64,000 nt of DNA, from NCBI GenBank assembly GCA_014650015.1, contig BMUD01000023.1:56631-120630 (forward strand), in the 5' to 3' direction. Shown here one piece after another: positions 7,861 to 15,876 of this stretch. The notes beneath the pieces are model-generated. The model saw only the letters and a program-made list of their open reading frames with translations, made no database searches and was not told the origin of the DNA. The DNA is from Streptomyces griseoloalbus (lineage in GTDB: Bacteria > Actinomycetota > Actinomycetes > Streptomycetales > Streptomycetaceae). Each line of letters opens with the position of its first letter. Position 1 is the first letter of the stretch. The translations under genes and the position numbers were made by a program.

Positions 7861-10394
7861 TCGGCCTTCCTCGCCAGCTGACCGGCGGCCGGGGTCGGCC
7901 CGCCGCCCGTGTAGGTGACCCGCCACAGCGCGGACTTGGTGTCGGAGGTGAAGAAGCCGCGGCCGTAGTCGAGGACGTACAGCGCGCCGTCCGGACCGAA
8001 CCTCCAGTCCATCAGGTTCTTGATGCCGTCGTTGCCGATCGGCACGATCTTCTTCAGGGACTCCGAGTGCACCGGCAGACCGCCGTCTCCCTGTGTCTTC
8101 GGGTCCATCAGCACCGCGTTGCGCGGCTGGTCGGCGTCGTAGAAGTCACCGACGAACCACTTGCCGTCCCAGTAGGCCGGCCACTTGGTCTCACTCGTGC
8201 TCGACTCGTCGTAGCGGTAGAGGGGCCCGTTCATCGCGGCCTGGCCGCCGCCCTTGAGCCAGGGCAGCCGGTAGGTGGCCTCCTCCGCCTTGTAGGAGGG
8301 GACCCCGTTGGCGTCCCGCGGATAGTCCGGCGCCCCGCCCTGCGGCGAGTACCAGATGTTGTTGCCGGTCACCGGCGGCAGGTTGACCAGACCGTCGTTG
8401 TTCGGCGACTCGTTCTTCGGGTGGTCGCAGTCGTACCAGCCCAGCGGCTTCGACGGGTCCGGCAGGTTCCGGTCCCGGTACGGCTGCTTGTTGCCCATGC
8501 AGTACGGCCAGCCGCGGTTGGACGCCTTGGTGATCACCGCGAACGTGTCGTACTTGGCTGGGCCCCAGGTCGTCGACGGCTGACCGGCGTCCGGTCCGAC
8601 CCAGCCCGCGTAGAGGGTGTCGGTGGCCTTGTCGACGGAGATGCGTGCCGGGTTGCGCACACCCATCACATAGATCTCGCCGCGCGTCTTCCCGCCGCCC
8701 TCGGCGGTCTCCTCGCCGGTGAACAGGTTGCCCTCGGGGAGGGTGTAGGTGCCGTCCGGCTCCGGGTGGATGCGCAGGATCTTGCCGTTGAGGTTGTTGG
8801 TGTTGCCGGCGGTGCGGCGCGCGTCCGCGAAGGACACGCCCTTGAAATTGGGCTCGGGGTTGTTGCCCGAGTAACCACCGCTGAAGCCACTGGAGTTGTT
8901 GTCACCGGTGGCGATGTACAGGTTGTCCTTGGAGTCCCAGGCCATCCCGCCGCCCGCGTGGCAGCAGCTGTGGATCTGCACCGGCCACTTCAGCAGCACC
9001 TTCTCGCTGGCGAGGTCCAGCTTGTCGGTCGCCCGGTCGAACGTGAAGCGGGAGACCCGCCGCTCGGCCATGTGCGTGTCCCGGTTGATCTCGGAGTGCG
9101 GCGTGTAGTGCAGATACACCCAGCCGTTCTCCTGGAACCCCGGGTCCAGCTCGATGCCGAGCAGGCCCTCCTCGACCTTCCTCAGCTCGTCGCCGCCGCC
9201 CTTGTTGCCGAAGACGGTGAGCGCCCCGGCGAGGGTGACCTTCTTGGTCTTCGGGTCGTAGACGTGGATCTCGCCCGTGCCCTTGCCGATGTTCGGGTCG
9301 TTCCAGTCGGTGACGACGGGCTGCGAGGAGTCGGCGCCGCCCCGGCCGATGTAGAAGACGCGGCCGTCGGGGGCGGCGACCAGGCCGTGCGGCTCGCCGA
9401 TCTGGTCGTTCTGCCCCGGCTGGTTGGGCTGGGTGAGCCGCTCCGCCTTGTAGTTGCCGTCGATCGCCGCCTTGCAGTCGGCCCGCACGAGCCGGGTCGT
9501 CCACAGCAGGGCGCCGCGCAGATGGTCACGGAAGTCGGTCTCGTCGTACGACGACACCGTGCCGCCCATGCCGGTGTAGAAGGACCGGCCGCCGTCGTAG
9601 TCGCGGCACCAGCTCACCGGGTGGTCCGGGCCGTTGGCGCTCGCACCGGGCGCATAGGTCGACTCGCGCACCCTGGCGACCGTGTGCACCTCACCGGACG
9701 GGTTCTCCACCCAGTTCAGCCACTTGTCGGGGCGCTTCCACTCCAGGGGCAGCCCCTGGGCCGACGGATGCCGCCGGTCGCCCACCTCGACGGTCGCCCG
9801 CTGCACCTTCTCGGGGCTCGACGCCGCGGGGCGGGCGCCGATGAGACCGGTGAACCAGTCCGAGTAGGGCTCCGCGCGGGCCGCGTCGTGCAGACCGACG
9901 AAACCGCCGCCGGCCTCCATGTACGCCTCCAGGCCCGCCTCCTGGTCCGGATCGAGGACGTCGCCGCCCCCGGTCAGGAACACGATGGCGTTGAAACGGC
10001 CCAGCCTCTTGGCGTCGGTGAAGACCGAGGCGTCGTCGGAGGCGGTGACCTTGAACTGCTGGTCGGCCGGCCCGGACAGCCCGATCCTCTCGATCGCCTC
10101 GATCCCGGCGTTCACCAACGGCGACTCGTCACCGCCGGCCGCGGTGCCGTGGAACAACAGCACGCGTACGTTCGCGCCGCCCGGGGGCGACTTGATGGAC
10201 ATCGTTGTCAGGGACGGATCCGGGGCTGGTCGCGCACTGGCGGCGGGACCCGACAGCAGTCCGGCGGCGACGACGCCGGCGGTCACGCCGGCCGCCCAGA
10301 GGCGCCGTCTCGTTCTCGTCCTTGGTGAGCCTGTGGCGCTTCTCGTGCTCAAACCCTTTAAGCGCATGGGTCCTTGATGCGATGTGAACCGCAT
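7857..10394 (-). CDS. secreted ThuA-domain / sorbosone-dehydrogenase-like beta-propeller protein
   Basis: About 845 residues. The start is uncertain: ATG 10394 has GGAGAGGGG 11 bases upstream, while GTG 10406 and ATG 10367 are in frame. After a twin-arginine-like or Sec signal (RRRLWAAGVTAGVVAAGLL), residues about 45-265 form a ThuA domain (VRVLLFHGTAAG, GGGFVGLHDAA). Residues about 310-840 are a PQQ-enzyme-like propeller (GSDH/sorbosone dehydrogenase family: EGLLGIELDPGF, HAGGGMAWDSKDNLYIATGD, GWPYCMGN, FGPDGALYVLDYG). An extracellular carbohydrate oxidoreductase or hydrolase role is inferred. It is the first gene of an operon with the cupredoxin-DUF1080 protein. Confidence 0.82.
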   Translation of the reverse strand: MRFTSHQGPMRLKGLSTRSATGSPRTRTRRRLWAAGVTAGVVAAGLLSGPAASARPAPDPSLTTMSIKSPPGGANVRVLLFHGTAAGGDESPLVNAGIEAIERIGLSGPADQQFKVTASDDASVFTDAKRLGRFNAIVFLTGGGDVLDPDQEAGLEAYMEAGGGFVGLHDAARAEPYSDWFTGLIGARPAASSPEKVQRATVEVGDRRHPSAQGLPLEWKRPDKWLNWVENPSGEVHTVARVRESTYAPGASANGPDHPVSWCRDYDGGRSFYTGMGGTVSSYDETDFRDHLRGALLWTTRLVRADCKAAIDGNYKAERLTQPNQPGQNDQIGEPHGLVAAPDGRVFYIGRGGADSSQPVVTDWNDPNIGKGTGEIHVYDPKTKKVTLAGALTVFGNKGGGDELRKVEEGLLGIELDPGFQENGWVYLHYTPHSEINRDTHMAERRVSRFTFDRATDKLDLASEKVLLKWPVQIHSCCHAGGGMAWDSKDNLYIATGDNNSSGFSGGYSGNNPEPNFKGVSFADARRTAGNTNNLNGKILRIHPEPDGTYTLPEGNLFTGEETAEGGGKTRGEIYVMGVRNPARISVDKATDTLYAGWVGPDAGQPSTTWGPAKYDTFAVITKASNRGWPYCMGNKQPYRDRNLPDPSKPLGWYDCDHPKNESPNNDGLVNLPPVTGNNIWYSPQGGAPDYPRDANGVPSYKAEEATYRLPWLKGGGQAAMNGPLYRYDESSTSETKWPAYWDGKWFVGDFYDADQPRNAVLMDPKTQGDGGLPVHSESLKKIVPIGNDGIKNLMDWRFGPDGALYVLDYGRGFFTSDTKSALWRVTYTGGGPTPAAGQLARKAE

Positions 10395-10436
10395 GTGGCC
10401 ACCCACCCCTCTCCGGTCGCAGCAACAGCGTCAAGG

Positions 10437-10465
10437 AAGCTAGACCTCTTTGCGTCATTCGCCAA
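10437..10465 (-). promoter_or_regulatory. sigma70-type promoter of the ThuA operon
   Basis: On the minus strand TTGGCG (10465-10460), a 17-base spacer and TAGCTT (10442-10437) fit a HrdB-type promoter. It lies 43 bases upstream of the chosen ThuA start, in an AT-richer intergenic stretch shared with the divergent laccase gene. Confidence 0.5.
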
Positions 10466-10568
10466 TACCTATGGCCGCAATGAAACGAACTTTGTCCTGA
10501 GTGTGGATAAACCACGGGGTGGCCGCTACGGTTTCCCAGGTTCATGACAGCCAGGTGGGGAGTTCGGC

Positions 10569-11555
10569 ATGGACAGACGCGGATTCAACCGACGGGTACT
10601 CCTGGGCGGCGCTGCCGTCGCGACATCGTTGTCCTTGGCGCCCGAGGCCGTCAGCGCGGTCAAACCGGCGAAGACAGCGCCCGCCGGGGGCGAGGTGCGG
10701 CGCATCAAGATGTACGCCGAGCGGCTGGACGGCGGACAGATGGGCTACGGCTTCGAGAAGGGCAAGGCGTCCATCCCCGGCCCGCTGATCGAACTCAACG
10801 AGGGCGACACGCTGCACATCGAGTTCGAGAACACCATGGACGTAGCGGTGAGCCTGCACGTCCACGGCCTGGACTACGAGATCTCCAGCGACGGCACCAA
10901 GCAGAACAAGAGCCACGTCGAGCCCGGCGGCACCCGCACCTACACCTGGCGCACCCACAAGCCCGGCCGGCGCTCGGACGGCACCTGGCGGGCGGGCAGC
11001 GCGGGCTACTGGCACTACCACGACCACGTCGTCGGCACGGTGCACGGCACGGGCGGCGTCCGCAACGGGCTGTACGGTCCGGTGATCGTACGGCGCAAGG
11101 ACGACGTCCTGCCCGACGCGACCCACACCATCGTCTTCAACGACATGTCGATCAACAACAAGCCCGCCCACACCGGCCCGGATTTCGAGGCCACCGTGGG
11201 CGACCGTGTCGAGTTCGTCATGATCACGCACGGCGAGTTCTACCACACGTTCCACATGCACGGTCATCGCTGGGCCGACAACCGCACCGGCATGCTCACC
11301 GGCCCCGACGATCCGAGCCAGGTCATCGACAACAAGATCGTGGGCCCGGCGGACTCCTTCGGCTTCCAGGTGATCGCGGGGGAGGGCGTCGGAGCCGGTG
11401 CCTGGATGTACCACTGCCACGTCCAGAGCCATTCCGACATGGGCATGGTGGGACTGTTCCTGGTGAAGAAGCCGGACGGCACGATCCCGGGGTACGACCC
11501 GCACGAGCACGCCCATGGGGCCGCCGCCGAGGAGGACGAGGAGCACCGGCACTGA
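10569..11555 (+). CDS. two-domain small laccase (SLAC type multicopper oxidase)
   Basis: 328 residues. A twin-arginine signal ([16 protein letters not shown]) directs folded, copper-loaded export. All copper-binding blocks are visible: [28 protein letters not shown] and the C-terminal [16 protein letters not shown] that joins the type-1 and trinuclear sites. The length is that of trimeric two-domain laccases (S. coelicolor SLAC is similar), not of three-domain enzymes. It oxidises phenolic compounds, reducing oxygen to water; in Streptomyces it is linked to copper-dependent development and lignin-derived phenols. A weak promoter (TGGATA-N17-TACGGT at 10504-10532) precedes it. The start ATG follows a GGGGAG ribosome site. 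Confidence 0.95.
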   Translation: MDRRGFNRRVLLGGAAVATSLSLAPEAVSAVKPAKTAPAGGEVRRIKMYAERLDGGQMGYGFEKGKASIPGPLIELNEGDTLHIEFENTMDVAVSLHVHGLDYEISSDGTKQNKSHVEPGGTRTYTWRTHKPGRRSDGTWRAGSAGYWHYHDHVVGTVHGTGGVRNGLYGPVIVRRKDDVLPDATHTIVFNDMSINNKPAHTGPDFEATVGDRVEFVMITHGEFYHTFHMHGHRWADNRTGMLTGPDDPSQVIDNKIVGPADSFGFQVIAGEGVGAGAWMYHCHVQSHSDMGMVGLFLVKKPDGTIPGYDPHEHAHGAAAEEDEEHRH

Positions 11556-11641
11556 GGTGACGAAACCCGATCCGGGAGCGCTCCGGCCCGTCGGCGGGCC
11601 GGGGCTATCCTTGCCGGCAGCCGCAGGTGAGGAGCCCCGAA

Positions 11642-12682
11642 GTGACCGAGACAGTGCCGCGCCCCACGCTGGAGGCCGTGGCCGCGCGGGCGGGGGTCTC
11701 CCGGGCCACGGTCTCCCGCGTGGTCAACGGCTCCGACGGAGTGCGCGAGCCGCTGGCCGAGCGGGTCCGGCGGGCGGTGGAGGAACTGGGATACGTACCC
11801 AACCAGGCTGCCCGCAGCCTGGTGACGAAGCGGCACGACGCCATCGCCGTCATCGTGGCCGAACCGGAGACCCGGGTCTTCGCCGACCCCTTCTTCGCCC
11901 GGCAGCTGCGCGGTATCAGCAAGGAGCTGACGACCCATGACAACCAGCTCGTCCTGCTGCTCACCGAGGACCGCGACGACCACGTCCGGGTCGGCCACTA
12001 CCTGGCCGGCGGCCATGTCGACGGCGCGCTGGTGTTCTCCCTCCACATCGACGACCCGCTGCCCGAACTGATCCAGCGGGCCGGTCTGCCGACGGTGTTC
12101 GGCGGCCGGCCCGACTGGAGCGGGGGCCGGGGCGGCGTCGTCTACGTCGACAGCGACAACCGGGGTGGCGCCCGTGACGCCGTACGGCATCTGCTCGGCC
12201 TCGGCCGGAGCCGCATCGCGCACATCACCGGCGCCCTCGACCAGACCTCGGCGGTGGACCGGCTCGACGGCTTCAGGGACGTCATGGTCGACGCCGATCC
12301 CCGACTGGTCGTGGAGGGCGACTTCACCCCGGCGGGCGGCGAATGGGCGATGCGGGAACTCCTCGACCGCTGCCCCGACCTGGACGCCGTGTTCGCCGCC
12401 AACGACCTCACCGCGGCGGGGGCGCTGCGCGTGCTGCGCGAGCACGGGCGGCGGGTGCCGGACGACGTGGCGGTCGTCGGCTTCGACGACATGCTGCCGA
12501 TCGCCGAACAGACCGAACCGCCGCTCACCACGGTCCGCCAGGACATCGAGGAAATGGGCCGGCTGATGGCCCGCCTCCTGCTGCGCGACCTCGACCGCAC
12601 CACCGCGGCCGACGAGAACGTGGGCGGCACCCCGTCCAGCGTGATCCTGCCGACGACACTGATCCGGCGAGCGTCCGCCTGA
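11642..12682 (+). CDS. LacI-family transcriptional regulator
   Basis: 346 residues from the GTG preceded by GGTGAGGAG. The N-terminal headpiece is clear: TLEAVAARAGVSRATVSRVV with the hinge YVPNQAARSLV, followed by a periplasmic-binding-like effector domain (GALVFSLHIDDP, VDSDNRGGARDAVRHL, DAVFAANDLTAAGALRVL, VVGFDDMLPIAEQTEPPLTTV). It probably senses a sugar and represses a carbohydrate gene set; the target is not evident locally, although the exported carbohydrate proteins at 5.6-10.4 kb are near. The last four codons and the stop lie inside the first unit of the tandem repeat array that follows, so the C-terminal end may vary between strains. Confidence 0.88.
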   Translation: MTETVPRPTLEAVAARAGVSRATVSRVVNGSDGVREPLAERVRRAVEELGYVPNQAARSLVTKRHDAIAVIVAEPETRVFADPFFARQLRGISKELTTHDNQLVLLLTEDRDDHVRVGHYLAGGHVDGALVFSLHIDDPLPELIQRAGLPTVFGGRPDWSGGRGGVVYVDSDNRGGARDAVRHLLGLGRSRIAHITGALDQTSAVDRLDGFRDVMVDADPRLVVEGDFTPAGGEWAMRELLDRCPDLDAVFAANDLTAAGALRVLREHGRRVPDDVAVVGFDDMLPIAEQTEPPLTTVRQDIEEMGRLMARLLLRDLDRTTAADENVGGTPSSVILPTTLIRRASA

Positions 12683-13006
12683 GGTCCGGGCGTCGGTCCG
12701 GTGGGCGTCCGCCTGAGGTCCGGGCGTCGGTCCGGTGGGTGTCCGTGGGGTCCGGGCGTCGGTCCGGTGGGTGTCCGCCTGAGGTCCGGACGCCGGTCCG
12801 GTGGGTGTCCGGGTGTGGCTTGGCGGCTGGGGCGGTGGGGGTCCGCGTGTGGCTCGGAGGTCGGTCCGGTGAGCGTCCTGGTGCGGCCTGGGGAGCTCCG
12901 GTGGGTCCGCGTGAGGTTCCGGAGGCTGGTCCGGCGAGCGTCCCGGTGAGGGACGGGGCACTGACCCGGTGGGTGTCCGTGTGTGCCCCCGGCGCTGGTC
13001 TCCGGA
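12671..13006. repeat. degenerate 34-bp tandem repeat array (about 10 units)
   Basis: About ten head-to-tail units of 32-35 bases, with consensus segments GTCCGCCTGAGGTCCGG and CGTCGGTCCGGTGG. The first four units are nearly identical and the later ones increasingly diverged. Unit length is not a multiple of three and indels occur, so the array is not coding, although translations look protein-like. The stop codon of the LacI gene (12680-12682) is within unit 1, so the array appears to have grown from the 3' end of that gene. It fills the gap up to the VOC gene. Copy number is likely to vary between strains. Confidence 0.85.
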
Positions 13007-13103
13007 TGCCCCGACACACCCGTCCGGGTGCTCCGACGGCGACTGCCGGCGGGCGGTGGAAGACTCGGCAGAGCAGGCGACGGGACCTCTCGAAGGAGGC
13101 ACC

Positions 13104-13898
13104 ATGCTCACCACCCGCTTCGTCAACGGCGCCCCCAACTGGATCGACGTCGGCACGTCCGACATCGAGGGCGCCGCGTCCTTCTACAGCGGCCTGTTCG
13201 GCTGGGAGTTCCGCTCGGCGGGGCCCGACGCCGGCGGCTACGGCTTCTTCCAGCTGGCCGGCCGGACCGTCGCCGGTGGCATGCCCACCGCCCCGGAGCA
13301 GGGCCCGCCCGCGTGGACCGTCTTCTTCCAGAGCCCCGACGCCGACGCCACGGCGGAGGCCGCCCAGCGGGCCCGGGGCAGTGTGCCCATGCCGCCGATG
13401 GACGTGATGGGGCAGGGCAGGATGGCGGTCCTCGCCGACCAGGCGGGCGTCACCTTCGGCATCTGGGAGCCGCTCCTCCTCAAGGGCATCGAGGCGGCCG
13501 GCGAGGCCGGCTCCCTGTGCTGGGTCGAGCTGTACACCCCGGACATCGCCCGTGCCGCCGCCTTCTACCACTCCGTCCTCGGCTGGGAGACCTCGGCGGT
13601 GACGTTCCCCGACGGCGTCTACACCTCCGTCCACCCCGCCGGGACCGGCGACGACGGCATGTTCGGCGGGCTGGTCCCACTGGCCGACGACCCCATCGAG
13701 GCGGAGACCGGCCGGCCCTGCTGGCTGCCCTACTTCGGGGTGGGCGACACCGACGCCGTCGTCGCCAAGGCCGTCGAGCTCGGCGGCAGGGTACGGATGC
13801 CCGCCACCTCGCTGGCCGGTGTCGGCCGGCTGGCCCGTCTGGAGGATCCGTACGGCGCGCGGTTCGCCGTCCTCAAGGGCGATCCGCGCCAGACCTGA
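13104..13898 (+). CDS. two-domain VOC (glyoxalase/bleomycin-resistance fold) protein
   Basis: 264 residues from the ATG preceded by AAGGAGG; the open frame upstream is only translated repeat DNA. Two vicinal-oxygen-chelate modules in tandem: residues about 10-120 (NWIDVGTSDIEGAASFYSGL to VTFGIWEP) and about 135-255 (CWVELYTPDIARAAAFYHSV to GARFAVLKG). Each has the pattern of VOC domains in which a partner molecule and a substrate analogue share a cup. Similar Streptomyces proteins are annotated as hydroxylases or glyoxalases without known substrate. The two halves resemble each other, suggesting internal duplication. Confidence 0.85.
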   Translation: MLTTRFVNGAPNWIDVGTSDIEGAASFYSGLFGWEFRSAGPDAGGYGFFQLAGRTVAGGMPTAPEQGPPAWTVFFQSPDADATAEAAQRARGSVPMPPMDVMGQGRMAVLADQAGVTFGIWEPLLLKGIEAAGEAGSLCWVELYTPDIARAAAFYHSVLGWETSAVTFPDGVYTSVHPAGTGDDGMFGGLVPLADDPIEAETGRPCWLPYFGVGDTDAVVAKAVELGGRVRMPATSLAGVGRLARLEDPYGARFAVLKGDPRQT

Positions 13899-13902
13899 AC
13901 CC

Positions 13903-13928
13903 CGGCGCGCCGCCGTGCGCCGCCGGGT
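13903..13928 (+). terminator. GC-rich hairpin after the VOC gene
   Basis: CCCGGC and GCCGGG arms flank a GC-rich loop just after the stop at 13898. There is no T tract. Weak evidence from symmetry and position. Confidence 0.3.
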
Positions 13929-13990
13929 CCCCGGCGTCATCATCATGCGGTCACGGACGTCCGCGGCAGGGCGAAGAGGACACCACGCCG

Positions 13991-14012
13991 CCGCGTTGAT
14001 CCCGCGTTGATC
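13991..14012. promoter_or_regulatory. perfect tandem 11-mer upstream of wblH
   Basis: CCGCGTTGATC occurs twice with no gap, ending 33 bases before the wblH start codon. Both copies have the TTGAT core of a -35-like element, so the duplication may create alternate promoters or a two-site operator. It could also be a simple slippage duplication. Confidence 0.4.
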
Positions 14013-14045
14013 GAACGTTTTTCGCCGCCCGGCACGCTTCCGGCC

Positions 14046-14291
14046 ATGCACACCGACACATACCCGTCGCCCGAACTCTCCTGGCAGGAGGAGGCACTGT
14101 GCGCGCAGACCGGGGGAGACTTCTTCTTCCCCGAGCCCGGTAGCTCGGTCCGGGAGGCCAAGCGCATCTGCGGTCTCTGCCCCATCCGCGCCACCTGCCT
14201 CGACTACGCCCTGAGCCATGACATGCGGTTCGGCGTCTGGGGCGGTCTGTCGGAGAAGGAACGCCTGGAACTGCGCCGCACAGGACGATAG
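14046..14291 (+). CDS. wblH: WhiB-like iron-sulfur transcription factor
   Basis: 81 residues from the ATG (an upstream TTG in frame adds nothing recognisable). The four cluster cysteines are at 19, 42, 45 and 51 (ALCA, ICGLCPIRATC), followed by the family turn FGVWGGLSEKER and a short basic tail LRRTGR. WhiB-like proteins carry a redox- or NO-sensitive 4Fe-4S cluster and act with the principal sigma factor. By memory of the conserved neighbourhood this corresponds to WblH of S. coelicolor; the symbol rests on that synteny. It is followed by a TAGGAT promoter and two tRNA-like genes on the same strand. Confidence 0.88.
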   Translation: MHTDTYPSPELSWQEEALCAQTGGDFFFPEPGSSVREAKRICGLCPIRATCLDYALSHDMRFGVWGGLSEKERLELRRTGR

Positions 14292-14354
14292 TTCCCGCCG
14301 GTCACCGCCCTCCACGGCCCGGAAAAACGGTACGGCCGAGGTGGGGCGCGCGGT

Positions 14355-14360
14355 TAGGAT
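14355..14360 (+). promoter_or_regulatory. TAGGAT -10 box of the tandem tRNA-like genes
   Basis: TAGGAT, the classic strong Streptomyces -10 element, ends 10 bases before the first base of the tRNA-like gene at 14371. No convincing -35 hexamer is visible at 17-18 bases; TACGGC is nearest. Its position suits a transcript that begins a few bases before the tRNA 5' end. Confidence 0.55.
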
Positions 14361-14370
14361 CGGTCCGCGG

Positions 14371-14442
14371 CCGGACGTAGCGCAGAGGCAGACGCACCGC
14401 CTTGCCCAGGCGGACACGCCGGTTCGAATCCGGTCGTCCGGG
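14371..14442 (+). tRNA. atypical tRNA-Gly-like gene, anticodon GCC
   Basis: A complete cloverleaf can be drawn. The acceptor stem CCGGACG/CGTCCGG has 7 pairs. The D arm is GCGC, loop AGAGGCAG, ACGC (one mismatch). The anticodon stem CCGCC/GGCGG holds loop TTGCCCA with GCC at 14404-14406. The variable loop is 4 bases, and the T arm is GCCGG-TTCGAAT-CCGGT. A discriminator G follows and no CCA is encoded. It begins with C1-G72 and differs greatly from the usual Streptomyces tRNA-Gly. It shares its D and T arms with the tRNA-like genes at 14451 and 17138, so the three form one paralogous family. A decoding role is uncertain. Confidence 0.7.
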
Positions 14443-14450
14443 CCGCACGG

Positions 14451-14522
14451 GGGTCGGTAGCGCAGAGGCAGGCGCACCTCCATGGCATGGAGGGCACGCC
14501 GGTTCGAATCCGGCTCGGCCCA
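14451..14522 (+). tRNA. atypical tRNA-Ala-like gene, anticodon GGC
   Basis: It starts 8 bases after the preceding tRNA-like gene, probably in the same transcript. The acceptor is GGGTCGG/TCGGCCC, with a T-G wobble at pair 4 and a G-T at pair 7. The D stem GCGC/GCGC is perfect. The anticodon stem CCTCC/GGAGG holds loop ATGGCAT with GGC at 14484-14486. The T arm is GCCGG-TTCGAAT-CCGGC; a discriminator A follows and CCA is not encoded. The G3-U70 pair that marks tRNA-Ala is absent (G3-C70 here), so charging by AlaRS is doubtful despite the anticodon. Confidence 0.7.
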
Positions 14523-14547
14523 CGGCACGACACACGGGGGGCGTCTC

Positions 14548-15876
14548 ATGGGCGACGGCATCACCGAAGAAGAGCTGTCCGCCTTCCACCGCACGGTCGG
14601 CCGGCTGCGCCGGCTCCCCGCCGACGACCCGGTGCGTCTGCACGCCGAACACGTCGCGGCCTCCTTCACCCGCGACGGCCAGGTCCGACGCCGCAGGGCC
14701 CGTAGCGAGGCGGTGTCCGCGGCCGACGCCGAGACGATGGCCGCCACGGCCACCGGCGCCGCGCACCGCCGGGAGGACGCGCCCCTGGTGGTCCCCGGCC
14801 GCCCGGGTGTCTTCCAGAAGGCCCGCCGCTGCTACGTCTGCAAGTCGTCCTATCGACAGGTCGACGCCTTCTACCACCGGCTCTGCCCGGGCTGCGCAGT
14901 CGACAACCGCGCCCGGCGCGCTCTCTCCACCGACCTGACCGGCCGCCGCGCCCTGCTCACCGGCGGCCGGGTGAAGATCGGCTTCCAGCTGGCCCTCATG
15001 ATGCTGCGCGACGGTGTGGAGCTGATCGTGACCAGCCGGTTCCCGCACGACACCGTGCGCCGCTTCCGTGCCGAGCCGGACAGCGCGAAGTGGCTCGACC
15101 GGCTCCACGTACTCGCCGTCGACCTGCGCGACCCCCGTCAGGTGCTGGGGCTGTGCGAGGAACTGCGCCGCGACGGCGCGCCGTTGGACATCCTCGTCAA
15201 CAACGCGGCGCAAACCGTACGGCGGCCACCGGAGTCCTACGCGCTGCTCGCCTCCGGGGAGCGGGACGCCCTGCCCGAGGGCGCGCGGCAGGCACCGGGC
15301 TTCACCCCGATGCGGACGCTCGACGGTGGGCGTGCCACGCTCCCGGTGGTCCTGCGGGAGGCCGACGAGGCCGGTCTGCTGCCCGACCCGTCACCGGAGA
15401 ACTCCTGGTCGGCGCGGCTGGGAGCACTCGACCCCGCCGAGGTCCTGGAGACGCAGCTCGTGAACGCCCTCGCCCCGGCGCTGCTCTGCGACCGGCTGCT
15501 GCCCCTGCTGCTCGCCTCCCCGCACCCACGGCGCTATGTGGTCAACGTGACCGCGGTGGAAGGGCGGTTCGCGGTGCGCAACAAGATGCCGGCGCATCCG
15601 CACACCAACATGGCCAAGGCCGCGCTCAACATGCTCACCCGCACCAGCGCGGCCGAACTCGCTGAGCAGGGCGTGTACATGTGCGCCGTGGACACCGGCT
15701 GGATCACCGACGAGAACCCGGCGCCGAAGAAGTCCCGCATGGCGCGGGCCGGTTTCCGTACCCCGCTCGACGTGGTCGACGGGGCGGCGCGGGTGTACGA
15801 CCCCATCGTGCGCGGGGAGGCCGGGGACCCGGTGGCCGGCGTGTTCCTGAAGGACTACCAGGAGGCGGAGTGGTGA
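14548..15876 (+). CDS. zinc-ribbon plus SDR-like protein with altered catalytic motif
   Basis: 442 residues from the ATG 25 bases after the tRNA-like gene; the longer open frame begins inside the tRNA and is rejected. Residues 1-90 are helical and charged. Cys95, Cys98, Cys113 and Cys116 (CYVC, CPGC) form a probable zinc ribbon. From about 138 there is an SDR Rossmann fold: TGGRVKIG for the glycine-rich loop, VDLRDP, and NNAA. The active-site block reads VVNVTAVEG and HTNMAKAAL, so the usual Tyr of YxxxK is Thr. NAD(P) binding is likely, but ordinary dehydrogenase chemistry is doubtful. It is coupled to the following LRR gene by a GTGA overlap. Function unknown. Confidence 0.75.
   Translation: MGDGITEEELSAFHRTVGRLRRLPADDPVRLHAEHVAASFTRDGQVRRRRARSEAVSAADAETMAATATGAAHRREDAPLVVPGRPGVFQKARRCYVCKSSYRQVDAFYHRLCPGCAVDNRARRALSTDLTGRRALLTGGRVKIGFQLALMMLRDGVELIVTSRFPHDTVRRFRAEPDSAKWLDRLHVLAVDLRDPRQVLGLCEELRRDGAPLDILVNNAAQTVRRPPESYALLASGERDALPEGARQAPGFTPMRTLDGGRATLPVVLREADEAGLLPDPSPENSWSARLGALDPAEVLETQLVNALAPALLCDRLLPLLLASPHPRRYVVNVTAVEGRFAVRNKMPAHPHTNMAKAALNMLTRTSAAELAEQGVYMCAVDTGWITDENPAPKKSRMARAGFRTPLDVVDGAARVYDPIVRGEAGDPVAGVFLKDYQEAEW

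Noticed and set aside
12671-13006. CRISPR array interpretation of the repeats
   Set aside because: Units abut with no spacers, vary in length and diverge in a gradient; no cas genes are present.
14482-14547. Upstream extension of the SDR-like gene into the tRNA-Ala-like gene
   Set aside because: It would begin within the anticodon loop of a foldable tRNA; the ATG at 14548 gives a normal start.
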